From positions 310,001-374,000 of the forward strand of contig CAVUKH010000002.1 of NCBI GenBank assembly GCA_963742035.1: 64,000 bases of DNA. Direction: 5' to 3'. This DNA comes from Bog-473 sp963742035 (GTDB lineage: Bacteria; Actinomycetota; Acidimicrobiia; Acidimicrobiales; RAAP-2). Shown in pieces: positions 51,632 to 60,160 of the stretch (position 1 is its first letter; every line of letters starts with the position of its first letter). Position numbers and translations under genes: made by a program. The notes under the pieces are model-generated. The model had not been told where the DNA came from, did no database searches, and saw only the letters and a list, made by a program, of their open reading frames with translations.

Positions 51632-52441
51632 GTGGCCAACGAGAAGGAAGCGAAGCGCTGGAACAACGAGCAATGGGTGGTGGCCTGGCCCAGCCGCGAG
51701 CGTCTCACCGAGGCCCTGACGCCGCATCTGCTCGCTGCGGCCGGCGTCGGGCCCGGCCATCGGGTCTGCGACATCGGCTGTGGGGGAGGAGCGCAGACGA
51801 TCGCCTTGGCCGGCGCGGTGGGTCCGACGGGCCGGGTGGTCGGGTTCGACATCTCGGGGGCGTTGGTGGAGCTGGCACGATCGCGGGCGGAGGAGGCCGG
51901 TGTCGTGAACGCGGCGTTCGTGGTCGGCGATGTACAGACCGAGGGCCTCGGGACGGAGCCGTTCGACGTGGCCGTCAGCCAGTTGGGGGTGATGTTCTTC
52001 GACGAGCCGCTGGCGGCGTTCCGCGCCATCCGGGCCGGACTGCGTGACGGGGGGCGCCTGGTGTTCGCCTGTTGGCAGAGCGTGGAGCGGAACCCTTGGC
52101 ACGTCGGCAGAGTGTTGCGTCCTTTCGTCCCGCCGCCCGCTCTTCCCGGGCCGGGCAAGAGCCCCGTCGGTCCGTTCAGCCTGGGTGACGACGAGTACGT
52201 GCGCGACGTCCTTGGCGGAGCGGGCTTCAGCGGTGTCGACAGCACCGGGCTCGAGATCTCGGTCAGGGCGCCGGCGAGCGCCGTGGTCGACCGCTCGCTC
52301 TTCGGATTCATGGGTGTGGACCCAGAGCAGTTGGACGCGGCCGACACGGTCATCGACCGGCATCTCGAGCGGTTCGCGGTGGGCGATGACGAGTACGAGT
52401 ACCCGCTCGCCTTCAGGGTCTACGAGGCCGTCAAGAACTGA
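51632..52441 (+). CDS. class I SAM-dependent methyltransferase
   Basis: A 269-residue methyltransferase of the UbiE/Methyltransf_25 type. Motif I is VCDIGCGGGAQTIALAGAVGPTGRVVGFDIS at about residues 45-75, the post-I acidic loop VVGDVQTEGL and motif II FDVAVSQLGVMFFDEPLAAFRAIRAGLRDGGRLVFACWQS. The substrate cannot be told. The start is GTG at 51632 with GGGAGG about 14 bases upstream; the stop overlaps the next ATG by one base. Confidence 0.88.
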   Translation: MANEKEAKRWNNEQWVVAWPSRERLTEALTPHLLAAAGVGPGHRVCDIGCGGGAQTIALAGAVGPTGRVVGFDISGALVELARSRAEEAGVVNAAFVVGDVQTEGLGTEPFDVAVSQLGVMFFDEPLAAFRAIRAGLRDGGRLVFACWQSVERNPWHVGRVLRPFVPPPALPGPGKSPVGPFSLGDDEYVRDVLGGAGFSGVDSTGLEISVRAPASAVVDRSLFGFMGVDPEQLDAADTVIDRHLERFAVGDDEYEYPLAFRVYEAVKN

Positions 52442-52839
52442 TGGCCGGGTACAGCGGGACCCCGCTCCCCAAGAAGCTGGGGATCGTCGAGGGGTCGACG
52501 CTGGCGCTCATCGGGACGTCGCCCGAAGGTGTGGTGTCGGAGCTGCCGGTCGGGGTCACGGTGAAGCGCCAGGCCCGCGGCAAGGCCGACGTGGTGGTGG
52601 CCTTCTTCACCGAGCGCGTCGACTTCGAGCACCGCATCGAGGCGCTGGGCCGCATGATCTTTCCCGCCGGCGGCCTGTGGGTGGCCTGGCCCAAGCGCGC
52701 CTCGGGTCTCGTCACCACAATGGACGAGAACGTCGTGCGCGCCGTGGCGCTGCCCTTGGGGTTGGTGGACAACAAGGTGTGCGCCATCGACGAGACCTGG
52801 TCGGGCCTGCGCGTGGTGTGGCGGCGCGAGCGGCGCTGA
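52441..52839 (+). CDS. DUF3052 family protein
   Basis: A 132-residue protein recognisable as DUF3052: GYSGTPLPKKLGIVEGSTLALIG, KADVVVAFFTERVDFEHRIEALGRMIFPAGGLWVAWPKRASG and ALPLGLVDNKVCAIDETWSGLRVVWRR. It is a small cytoplasmic alpha/beta protein of unknown role, common in actinobacteria. A TGATG overlap ties it to the methyltransferase. Confidence 0.88.
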   Translation: MAGYSGTPLPKKLGIVEGSTLALIGTSPEGVVSELPVGVTVKRQARGKADVVVAFFTERVDFEHRIEALGRMIFPAGGLWVAWPKRASGLVTTMDENVVRAVALPLGLVDNKVCAIDETWSGLRVVWRRERR

Positions 52840-52855
52840 CTCCGCCGGGCCACCC

Positions 52856-53233
52856 TCATTTCTGGCGCGGAATCTGGAAGAAGCAGGTGCCTCGGACGAG
52901 CATGGTGCCCTCTGCATTCAAGATGCGCGCGTCCGCAATGGCCAGCGCCCGGCCCTTGCGGACGATCTCACTGCGCACCGTGTAGGTGCCCCCGATCTGG
53001 ACTGCGTAGAGGTACTCCACGTTCAACGAGACAGTTGGTGCGGACGGGGTCTCGATCAACGGCATCAGGGCCGCCCCGCATGACTCGTCGATGACCGTGG
53101 CGATGATCCCGCCGTGGACGCTCCCGAACGGGTTCGCCATGTCGGGTGTCGGTGTCCAGGACATTTCGGCGTGACCGTCCTGCGAGGAGAGGAACTCCCA
53201 TCGACCCGGACTCTCGGCGTACGGCGCTGGCAT
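52856..53233 (-). CDS. PaaI-type hot-dog thioesterase
   Basis: A 125-residue hot-dog acyl-CoA thioesterase. The PaaI signature NPFGSVHGGIIATVIDESCGAAL contains the HGG motif and the catalytic acidic residue; TVSLNVEYLYAVQIGGTYTVRSEIVRKGRALAIADARI follows. It would release CoA from small or aromatic acyl-CoAs. It is monocistronic and converges on the DUF3052 gene. Confidence 0.88.
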   Translation of the reverse strand: MPAPYAESPGRWEFLSSQDGHAEMSWTPTPDMANPFGSVHGGIIATVIDESCGAALMPLIETPSAPTVSLNVEYLYAVQIGGTYTVRSEIVRKGRALAIADARILNAEGTMLVRGTCFFQIPRQK

Positions 53234-53600
53234 GTATGTCTTGTGCTCCTTCTTCGGTCATCGGTCAGCAGTGACGGCACGCATACTGCCTGCTGGGCGT
53301 CCGGGAGGCCCATTCGAGGCGTGCGCAGACGTGTTGCTCACCCACCGCGGTCACCGACGCGTGGGCGGGTGGATCTCCTCGAAGCATGCAAGGGCGCCGT
53401 TGCTCTGAGACGATCGGAGCGGCATTGGTTCTCCACGTCGACGGAGAGTCGGCCGCAACGCGATCCGGCGACGAGTGATGTGCTGTTTCGCCGACTCTCG
53501 TCATGGGTACACCCATTGCAGCACGATCTGGGTTTCGCCCTCGGTCGGGGCGAGAACGCCGGGACCCAGAGGTTCTATCGCTGGTTGGGAGGAGGCACAC
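53234..53600. other. 367-base region without a gene
   Basis: Lies between the minus-strand thioesterase and the plus-strand membrane protein, so it must carry two divergent promoters. Apart from a 10-base inverted repeat (GAGAGTCGGC at 53444, GCCGACTCTC at 53490, 36 bases apart) I see no structure. An open frame from 53475 continues into the next gene but lacks family character before 53601. Confidence 0.5.
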
Positions 53601-53987
53601 GTGGCTCGCTCGCAAGGAGGCCCACCTCGGGCCAGCAATGGACGATTTGTGAAGCGGAGGACCCCCGCCCCGAAGGTGCCGGGGTCCGATGCGGTCGGCC
53701 AGGTTCAGTCCTCGCAACACCAAGACACCGTGCAATTGGCCCTCCTCACGTTGGCACTCGCTCTTGCCGTGCTCGGGTTTGCCCTGTCCTTCCTCTGGAT
53801 CGGATCCCTTGTCGTGATGGGAATCCTGTGGGGGGTCATGGTGGCGGACCGCACGCAACGCCGTGGATCGGTCAAAGGGCTTGCGGCGGAGTTGGTGACC
53901 ACCGTCGTCGACGAGGCGAAGGGCGTTATGGACGCGACGTCGGGATCCCGTCCTGATTCGGGTACTCCGTCGTCGCACGACCCGTGA
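53601..53987 (+). CDS. small two-helix membrane protein, unknown function
   Basis: A 128-residue protein: a basic, flexible N-terminal arm (ARSQGGPPRASNGRFVKRRTPAPKVPG), two adjacent membrane helices (LALLTLALALAVLGFALSFL and IGSLVVMGILWGVMVA) and a cytoplasmic-looking tail (DRTQRRGSVKGLAAELVTTVVDEAKG). The start GTG has AGGAGG five bases upstream, which outweighs the longer open frame. I do not recognise the family. Confidence 0.65.
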   Translation: MARSQGGPPRASNGRFVKRRTPAPKVPGSDAVGQVQSSQHQDTVQLALLTLALALAVLGFALSFLWIGSLVVMGILWGVMVADRTQRRGSVKGLAAELVTTVVDEAKGVMDATSGSRPDSGTPSSHDP

Positions 53988-54032
53988 GCAGGGCACCGGA
54001 GCCGCGTCGTGACGTCTTCTCTCTCTCGGGGG

Positions 54033-54677
54033 TTAGAAGAAGCCGAGCCGCGACAGCGGCCAGATGCGCATGTCGACCTTGCCGACGATCGTTGACTCCC
54101 GGATGGGGCCCCAGTAGCGGCTGTCGCACGACCACTGCCGGTTGTCGCCCATGACATAGACGTCCCCGGCTGGAATGCGGTACGGCTGGTGTAGCGAATA
54201 GGCGTCGTTCGACGGTCCCGGGTAGGTATCGCCCTGCACATGCGGCGGCAGGAACGGCTCGGGGAGCACCTGCCCGTTGATGAAGACGCTCCCGTCGTGG
54301 AGCGAGATGACTTCGCCCGGCAGGCCGATCACGCGTTTGACGAGGTCGGCCACGGGTGGTCCGGCACAATCCTCGTTCGGCGGGGTGCTGAACACCACGA
54401 CGTCGCCGCGGTCGACGCCGTGGAGGTGGTAGCTCAGCTTGTTCACCACAATCCGGTCGCCGATCTTCAGGGTCGGCTCCATGGAGCCCGAGGGAATGGA
54501 GTAGGTGGCGACGACGAACGTCCGCAGCAGGACGGCCACGAGGACGGCCACGACCACGACGCCGACCAGTTCGACGATCCAGCGTGAGGAGCGCGTCTCG
54601 TCGTCCCGGTCTCCGCCCTCACCTCGGCCATCCGCCTCAGGATCCGGAGCGTCTACCGCCTGCTGGTCACCGTCCAT
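54033..54677 (-). CDS. lepB: signal peptidase I
   Basis: A 214-residue type I signal peptidase. One membrane helix (IVELVGVVVVAVLVAVLLRTFVV) follows an acidic cytoplasmic tail. The catalytic serine is in YSIPSGSMEPTLKIGD at about residue 65, the lysine base in DLVKRVIGLPGEVI at about 114, and box E is GDNRQWSCDSRYWGPI. It removes signal peptides from exported proteins at the outer face of the membrane. No ribosomal protein or rnhB genes, its common neighbours, are adjacent. Confidence 0.95.
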   Translation of the reverse strand: MDGDQQAVDAPDPEADGRGEGGDRDDETRSSRWIVELVGVVVVAVLVAVLLRTFVVATYSIPSGSMEPTLKIGDRIVVNKLSYHLHGVDRGDVVVFSTPPNEDCAGPPVADLVKRVIGLPGEVISLHDGSVFINGQVLPEPFLPPHVQGDTYPGPSNDAYSLHQPYRIPAGDVYVMGDNRQWSCDSRYWGPIRESTIVGKVDMRIWPLSRLGFF

Positions 54678-54757
54678 GTCCGCAGAAAGTATGACCCGGC
54701 CATCTCCGGGGGAGGGCGCATCGGAGGGCTGTCACGCCCACCGGGCAAAATGGGAGC

Positions 54758-55510
54758 GTGGTCAGCGCTGTGATCTTCGACTTCTACGGCACCCTCGCCC
54801 ATTTCGCCGACACGAGCGTCTCCAACTACGAGACGGTGTTCGCCCGCCACGGCTACCATCCGGAGCCGGCCGTCCTGGACGACTACTTCTCTCGTTACGA
54901 CGGGGTCGAGCACAGCCAGCACTCGGTCAGCGAAGCGGCCTACGAGTCCTGGGTCCGGTTGCGCCTGCGCCATCTGACGAACGCCTGTGGTGTGCCCGAC
55001 CCGCATGTCGACGATCTCGTCGATGCGTTGCGGGCGTCGGATCAGGGGGCCATGGTGCCGTATCCCGAAGCGGCGGCGACGTTGTCGTCGCTGCGGCGGG
55101 CCGGCCTGGCCATCGGCGTCTGCTCCAATTGGGGCTGGGAGCTCGATGCCTTCCTCGAACAGGTCGGATTGTTCGAGCTCGTCGACGCGGGCGTCACATC
55201 GGCCCGGGCGGGCGCGCGCAAACCACACCCGGACATCTACGGCGCATCCCTCGGGGCTTTGGGCGTCGACCCCTCCGAGGTGGTCTTCGTGGGCGACTCC
55301 TGGGAGCCCGATGTCCGGGGACCGCGTCGGCTCGGCATGACGGCCGTGCACGTGTGGCGTGAGCAAGAGCGTCCGGGCCTGCACCCGCCGATGCTGCAGG
55401 AAGGCGACCACCGTGTGGGTGATCTCACGGGCGTGCTCGACGTCGTCGACGCGTGCGACGCCGGGAGGCCAGCGACTGGCGAGCGCCACGGGAGCCCAGA
55501 CCGGCCATAG
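54758..55510 (+). CDS. HAD family hydrolase
   Basis: A 250-residue HAD phosphatase-like enzyme. Motif I is IFDFYGTLAHF, where the second acidic residue is Tyr rather than Asp (DFYGT), seen in several HAD subgroups. Motif II is GVCSNWG, motif III lysine GARKPHPDIYGASL and motif IV VVFVGDSWEPDVRGPRRLGM. Substrate unknown. Start GTG at 54758. Divergent from lepB across 80 bases. Confidence 0.88.
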   Translation: MVSAVIFDFYGTLAHFADTSVSNYETVFARHGYHPEPAVLDDYFSRYDGVEHSQHSVSEAAYESWVRLRLRHLTNACGVPDPHVDDLVDALRASDQGAMVPYPEAAATLSSLRRAGLAIGVCSNWGWELDAFLEQVGLFELVDAGVTSARAGARKPHPDIYGASLGALGVDPSEVVFVGDSWEPDVRGPRRLGMTAVHVWREQERPGLHPPMLQEGDHRVGDLTGVLDVVDACDAGRPATGERHGSPDRP

Positions 55511-55566
55511 CGGAGGGCATCCCGGGTCATGGCCGCACCGCGCTCCGTCTCGTATGGAACGAACTG

Positions 55567-57252
55567 CTACCCAGAACCGCCGACCGGGGGCCGCCCGTTC
55601 TCGGCCAGTCCGGCAGCCAGAACCTTTCGGTCGTCGTCGGTGAGAGGCGTGAAGCGCAGGTCCGTGCGGCCCAGCGGGCGCCACCAGACCACGTCGTCGC
55701 AGGCCCAGGCCTCGGCCCGTAGCCCGACCTTCGTGACCTTGCCGGTGGCCGTCTGGGGGAGAGAGGGCGAGATCCGGACGTACCGGGGCAACCACTTCGG
55801 GCCGAGGTCGGGTTGCGTGCCCAGCCAGGAGGCGAAGGCGTCCGGGTCGAAGCCCTTCCCCGGCACCATCTCGACGGCGACCATGACCTGGTCGCCGGCA
55901 CCAGAAGCGGTGTCGGGGACCGGGTAGACGGCGGCCACCGCCAGGTCGGGATGGCGCGAGATGATCGACTCGACCGGGCCGGCGGCAAAGTTCTCCGAGT
56001 CGACGCGCAACCAGTCGCCGGTCCGGCCGGCGAAGTAGAAGAAGCCGTCGGCGTCGACGTAGCCCAGGTCCCCGGTCCAGTACCAGCCCTGGCGCAGCCG
56101 TTCCTGCTCGGCATCGTCGCGCTGGTAGTAGCCCTCGAAGCTGCCCCGACCGCTGCGGTTGACGATCTCGCCGATGGCGGCGCCCGCATTGAGGAGACGT
56201 CCTTCGTCGTCGAATTGCGCCGGCGGGCACTCCTCCCCCGTCTCGGGGCTGATGACGGCCAGGTCGACGCCACCGACCGGCTTGCCGAGTGCCCCCTTGG
56301 GCATCCCGAGCACCGGGTTGATGGCGGCGCCGCCCTCGCTCTGGCCGTAGCCCTCAATCAGGAAGCACCCGAAGCGGGCACGGAATCGTTCGCGGTCGCG
56401 CACCGAGGCCTCGGTCCCGAACGCGCTCGTGAGCGTGTTCTCGGCGTCGTCGGGCCGCTCCGGTGTGGCCAGGATGTACGCGATGGCCTTGCCCACGTAG
56501 CTGAATTTCGTGGCTCCGAAGCGTCGGACGTCGTCGAGGAAGGCGGATGCGCTGAAGCGCGGGCGGGTGGCGACGGCCGCGCCCACCATGACCGACGGGC
56601 CCCACAATGCCATCAGCGCGTTGCCGTGGAAAAGCGGCATCGGGCAGTAACAGACGTCTTCTGGCGTGTAGCCGTAACCGGGGGCCGCCACCTCGGCAAT
56701 GCCGGCCAGCCGGCCCTGGGTGCAACGGACCGCCTTGGGGACGCCGGTGGTCCCCGAGGTGAAGATCAGCAGGAAGAGGGCTCCGGCGTCGACCTCGCCC
56801 GCACGGTCGATCAGAGCCCGGGCCTCGTCGCCGGCAGCATGCCGGGCCAAGAGGGCGTCGTAGCGATCGGTGCCGATCACCAGGATCTTGCCGTCTTCCA
56901 CCCCGAGGTCGAGCCCCTCCAGCAGGGCGGCGCCCTCCTCGTCGGTGACGATCATGGCGCAGTCGGTCGCCCGCACGTCGGCGGCGAGCGCCTCGCCTCG
57001 CCGCGTCGGGTTGATGCCCACCTTGGCGGCGCCGGCCAGTGCGGCGGCGTTCAGCCAGAAGAGGTACTCGGCGCCGTTCGGGAGAAGGACGCCGATGTGT
57101 GGCTTTGCCCCGCCGAACAGGGATCTGGCCAAGGCGCCCCGGGTGGCACCCTCCTGGACCGCCTCACGCCAGGTCCAACGGTCGTCACCGTCCATGACCG
57201 CGATGCGATCGTCCTCGGCCCGGGCGGCCAGCATGTCGGCGACGGACGTCAC
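55567..57252 (-). CDS. acyl-CoA synthetase, FadD17-like
   Basis: A 561-residue AMP-forming acyl-CoA ligase. The P-loop is LLIFTSGTTGVPKAVRCTQGR, followed by PMPLFHGNALMALWGPSVM, YGQSEGGAAIN, YWTGDLGYVDADGFFYFAGRTGDWLRVDSEN and the C-terminal TGKVTK lysine. The overall pattern (VGINPTRRGEALA, FSASAFLDDVRRFGATKFSYVGKAIAYILATPERPDDAEN) is close to mycobacterial FadD17, a KstR-regulated steroid side-chain ligase. The GTG at 57252 overlaps the upstream stop as GTGA; an ATG at 57264 is an alternative. Confidence 0.9.
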   Translation of the reverse strand: MTSVADMLAARAEDDRIAVMDGDDRWTWREAVQEGATRGALARSLFGGAKPHIGVLLPNGAEYLFWLNAAALAGAAKVGINPTRRGEALAADVRATDCAMIVTDEEGAALLEGLDLGVEDGKILVIGTDRYDALLARHAAGDEARALIDRAGEVDAGALFLLIFTSGTTGVPKAVRCTQGRLAGIAEVAAPGYGYTPEDVCYCPMPLFHGNALMALWGPSVMVGAAVATRPRFSASAFLDDVRRFGATKFSYVGKAIAYILATPERPDDAENTLTSAFGTEASVRDRERFRARFGCFLIEGYGQSEGGAAINPVLGMPKGALGKPVGGVDLAVISPETGEECPPAQFDDEGRLLNAGAAIGEIVNRSGRGSFEGYYQRDDAEQERLRQGWYWTGDLGYVDADGFFYFAGRTGDWLRVDSENFAAGPVESIISRHPDLAVAAVYPVPDTASGAGDQVMVAVEMVPGKGFDPDAFASWLGTQPDLGPKWLPRYVRISPSLPQTATGKVTKVGLRAEAWACDDVVWWRPLGRTDLRFTPLTDDDRKVLAAGLAENGRPPVGGSG

Positions 57253-58415
57253 GAAAGGGCCCATCCGGGCGTCCGACGGACGAGGCTGCGATCGATGGCG
57301 TCAATGGTGCCGGTGCCGCAGAGTGCCATGGCGCGCCGCAGCTCTGACTCGTACCAGCGGAGCAGCCCCGCCACTCCCTCGCTCCCGCCGGTGGCCACGG
57401 CCCACAGCGAAGGGCGCCCGACGAGGGCCGCCCTGGCCCCGAGCGCCAGCGCCTTCACGACGTCGGGGGCCCGTCGCACGCCGCCGTCCACGTAGACCTC
57501 GGCCCGCCCGGCCACCGCGTCGACGACCTCGGCCAACACGTCCGCGGTGGCGGGCGCGTCGGCGAGCTGCCGGGCCCCGTGGTTGGACACCACGATGGCG
57601 GCCGCCCCGGCGTCCAGGCAGCGCAGGGCGTCATCGGCCCGGTGTACGCCCTTGACCACGACGGGCAACTCGCTCAGCCCGGCCAGCCAGCCGATGTCGT
57701 CGGGCCTGAGCGCCGGCTCGAACTCGTTGGTCACGACGGCCATGAAACCACCCTCGCGCGCGCTGTCGGTGCTGTCGCCGGCCAGGTTGGGCAGGGCCAG
57801 GTCGTCGGGAAGGTGTACGCCCATGCGCCACTCGCGCAGGCGGAGTCCCGAGACCGGGGCGTCGACGGTCAACACCAGGGCGCGGTAGCCATGGGCGGCG
57901 GCCCGCTGGACCAGCCCCTCGGTGCGCGACCGGTCCCGCTGTATGTAGATCTGCATCCACCGGGTGGCCTCGGGTGCGGCGGCGGCGACCTCCTCGAGGG
58001 GGCAGGTGGCGAGCGAGGACAAGATGAGCAGGGCTCCCACCGCGGCGGCGCCGCGGGCCGTGGCGACCTCACCCTCGGCGTGGGCCAGGCCCTGCAGAGC
58101 GGTGGGAGCGATGGCGACCGGCGAGCTGACCGGGCTGCCGAGCAGGGTCGTGGCGGTGGCGACCTCGGCGATCCCGGCCAAGACGCGGGGGTGCAGCTGC
58201 CAGTGGCCCCAGGCCTCGACGTTGCCACGCAGGAGGCGCTCGTCGTCGGCGCCGCCCGAATAGTAGGCGTACGCCATCTCACCGATGGCGTGCCGCGCCT
58301 CGCGCTCGAGTTCGTCCAGGGAGAGGTCGGTGACCAGGGGTGGCCGGGGGTCTGGGACCTCGGGGTTGTGCTCGGGCGCAGCGGCCCTGGCAGGATGAGC
58401 AGGCACGGGCCGCAT
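57249..58415 (-). CDS. FMN-dependent 2-hydroxy-acid oxidase/dehydrogenase
   Basis: A 388-residue protein of the lactate/glycolate/mandelate dehydrogenase family. Key segments are YYSGGADDERLLRGN, PVAIAPTALQGLAHAEGEVATARGAAAVGALLILSSLA, the FMN-binding lysine in LPVVVKGVH, the catalytic histidine and arginine in VVSNHGARQLADAPAT, and VYVDGGVRRAPDVVKALALGARAALVGRP. Physiological acid unknown. The ATG at 58415 gives a longish N-terminal arm; a GTG at 58334 (VTDLSLDELER) is an alternative. Coupled to the FadD17-like gene. Confidence 0.9.
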   Translation of the reverse strand: MRPVPAHPARAAAPEHNPEVPDPRPPLVTDLSLDELEREARHAIGEMAYAYYSGGADDERLLRGNVEAWGHWQLHPRVLAGIAEVATATTLLGSPVSSPVAIAPTALQGLAHAEGEVATARGAAAVGALLILSSLATCPLEEVAAAAPEATRWMQIYIQRDRSRTEGLVQRAAAHGYRALVLTVDAPVSGLRLREWRMGVHLPDDLALPNLAGDSTDSAREGGFMAVVTNEFEPALRPDDIGWLAGLSELPVVVKGVHRADDALRCLDAGAAAIVVSNHGARQLADAPATADVLAEVVDAVAGRAEVYVDGGVRRAPDVVKALALGARAALVGRPSLWAVATGGSEGVAGLLRWYESELRRAMALCGTGTIDAIDRSLVRRTPGWALS

Positions 58416-58452
58416 GGTAGGCGAGCCCGGGCTGTGGACCCCCGGAGGTGCC

Positions 58453-59328
58453 GTGCGTTTCTCGTATGCCGAGTCGATGACAGACCCGTCGTTCTACGTT
58501 CCTTTGGCCCGGGCGGCCGAGGCGGCCGGCTACGACTCCATGGTCGTGCCCGACAGCATCTGTTATCCCGAGGTGTCCGACACCACCTACCCGTTCAACC
58601 CCGACGGAACCCGGGAGTTCCTGGAGGACAAGCCCTTCCTGGAGCCCTTCTCGCTCATTCCCGCCATGGGTGCGTTGACCGAGCGCCTGCGCTTCGTCAC
58701 CTTCGTCATCAAGCTGCCGATCCGCCAGCCGGTGCTCATCGCCAAGCAGGTGAGCTCGACTGCGGTGCTCACCGACAACCGGCTGCTGCTCGGTGTCGGC
58801 AGCAGCCCATGGCCCGAGGATTACGAGATCTGTGGCGTGCCCTGGGAGCGGCGGGGCAAGCGGATGGACGAGGAGATCGCCATCATGCGGGGACTGATGG
58901 CCGGCGGGTTCTTCGAGTTCCACGGCGAGGTGTTCGACGTGCCGTCCATCAAAATGTGTCCGACGCCGAGTGCGCCGGTGCCGATCCTCATCGGGGGGCA
59001 CCACGAAGCGGCTTTGCGGCGGGCCGCCGTCGATGGGGACGGATGGTTGCACGGCGGGGGGGACCCGGCCGACCTCCCAGGGTTACTGGCGCGGTTGGCC
59101 GAGCTGCGGAAGGAGCACGGGACGGAGAGCAAGGCGTTCGAAGTGCACGTCATTTCGCTCGATGCCTACACCGTCGACGGCGTGCACCGGCTGGAGGAGC
59201 TCGGCGTCACCGACGTCATCGTCGGCTTCCGCTGGCCCTACGGCGTGGAGCAGGACACCGAGACGCTGGCGACGAAGGTCGAGAGCCTGCAGCGCTTCGC
59301 CGACGACGTCATCGCCAAGGCCCGCTGA
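58453..59328 (+). CDS. LLM class F420-dependent oxidoreductase
   Basis: A 291-residue luciferase-like protein: RFSYAESMTDPSFYVPLARAAEAAGYDSMVVPDSICYPE, LRFVTFVIKLPIRQPVLIAKQVSSTAVLTDNRLLLGVGSSPWPEDYEICGVPWERRGKRMDEEIAIMRGLM and PVPILIGGHHEAALRRAA. It belongs to the F420 group found in actinobacterial steroid and lipid clusters. The GTG at 58453 has GGAGGT at proper spacing; an ATG at 58414 overlaps the divergent start and lacks a ribosome site. A KSI-like gene follows. Confidence 0.88.
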   Translation: MRFSYAESMTDPSFYVPLARAAEAAGYDSMVVPDSICYPEVSDTTYPFNPDGTREFLEDKPFLEPFSLIPAMGALTERLRFVTFVIKLPIRQPVLIAKQVSSTAVLTDNRLLLGVGSSPWPEDYEICGVPWERRGKRMDEEIAIMRGLMAGGFFEFHGEVFDVPSIKMCPTPSAPVPILIGGHHEAALRRAAVDGDGWLHGGGDPADLPGLLARLAELRKEHGTESKAFEVHVISLDAYTVDGVHRLEELGVTDVIVGFRWPYGVEQDTETLATKVESLQRFADDVIAKAR

Positions 59329-59339
59329 AAGGGAGGGAC

Positions 59340-59759
59340 ATGACCGACGCACTGCTGAACGCCCGCGAGCTTGGCCTCAAATCCCGGGCCGCCGTGACCG
59401 CGGGCGACCGCGAGGGCTGGTTGAGCCTGTTCGCCGACGATGCCTTCGTGCAGGACCCGATCGGCCCCTCGGCCTTCGACCCCGAGGGCGAGGGGCATCA
59501 CGGGCGCGCCGCCATCGCCGCCTTCTACGACACCGTCATCGCCTCGAGCGAGGCCATCGACTTCGAGATCACCGAGTCGTACCTCTGCGGGGACGAGGTG
59601 GCCGATGTCGGCGTCATCCGCACCACCTTGGCCGGAGGCTCCCACCAGGCCGTCGTGCACGGCGTCTACACGTACAAGACCGACGGCGCCGGCAAGATCG
59701 CATCGCTGCGCGCCTACTGGGAGTTCGACGGTCTCGAGATGGTGGAACTCGGGCGTTGA
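59340..59759 (+). CDS. ketosteroid-isomerase-like protein
   Basis: A 139-residue NTF2-fold protein closely patterned on mycobacterial steroid delta-isomerase Rv0760c: AVTAGDREGWLSLFADDAFVQDPIGPSAFDPEGEGHHGRAAIAAFYDTVIA, then GVYTYKTDGAGKIASLRAYWEFDGLEMV. The DPIG aspartate matches the conserved acidic site. It may isomerise a steroid enone or another bulky ketone. GGGAGG precedes the ATG, and the DUF35-thiolase pair follows. Confidence 0.87.
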   Translation: MTDALLNARELGLKSRAAVTAGDREGWLSLFADDAFVQDPIGPSAFDPEGEGHHGRAAIAAFYDTVIASSEAIDFEITESYLCGDEVADVGVIRTTLAGGSHQAVVHGVYTYKTDGAGKIASLRAYWEFDGLEMVELGR

Positions 59760-59770
59760 GCGCACGCATC

Positions 59771-60160
59771 ATGGTTCGCGAGGGCCTCTTCACCGACGAC
59801 GATCCGCCGGCCCTGCTCGGCACCCGCTGCGGCGCCTGCGGATCGGTCCACTTCCCCCGGGCCGATGCCTGCACCTACTGCGCGACGGCGGGCCCCGAAC
59901 CGGTGGAGCTGTCACGCCGGGGAACGCTGTGGGCCTGGACCGCGGTGACCGCCCCACCGCCCGGCTACCGCGGCGAGGTGCCCTTCGGCGTCGGCGTGGT
60001 CGAATTGCCCGAGGGCCTGCGCGTCATCACCCGGCTGACCGAGAGCGACCCGGGCGCGCTCTTCGAGGGCCAATCGATGGAGTTGCGCATTGTGGCGCTG
60101 CATCAGGACGAGGACGGGAACGACGTCGTGACGTATGCCTTCACGCCTCGACCGGCATGA
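59771..60160 (+). CDS. DUF35 zinc-ribbon/OB-fold acyl-CoA-binding protein
   Basis: A 129-residue DUF35 protein. The zinc ribbon is intact (TRCGACGSVHFPRADACTYC, Cys at four sites), followed by the OB-fold (RRGTLWAWTAVTAPPPGYRGEVPFGVGVVELPEGLRVITRL). Such proteins bind CoA thioesters and stabilise partner thiolases or steroid aldolases (as in Ltp2-ChsH2). The ATG at 59771 is taken; a TTG at 59756 overlapping the KSI stop (TTGA) is possible. Its stop overlaps the thiolase start as ATGA. Confidence 0.88.
   Translation: MVREGLFTDDDPPALLGTRCGACGSVHFPRADACTYCATAGPEPVELSRRGTLWAWTAVTAPPPGYRGEVPFGVGVVELPEGLRVITRLTESDPGALFEGQSMELRIVALHQDEDGNDVVTYAFTPRPA

Noticed and set aside
53440..53502. Inverted repeat GAGAGTCGGC/GCCGACTCTC as insertion-sequence ends
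   Set aside because: Only 10 bases long, arms 36 bases apart, with no transposase and no target duplication.
58414..58452. ATG at 58414 as start of the LLM oxidoreductase
   Set aside because: It overlaps the divergent start codon and has no ribosome site, whereas the GTG at 58453 has GGAGGT and yields the family N terminus.
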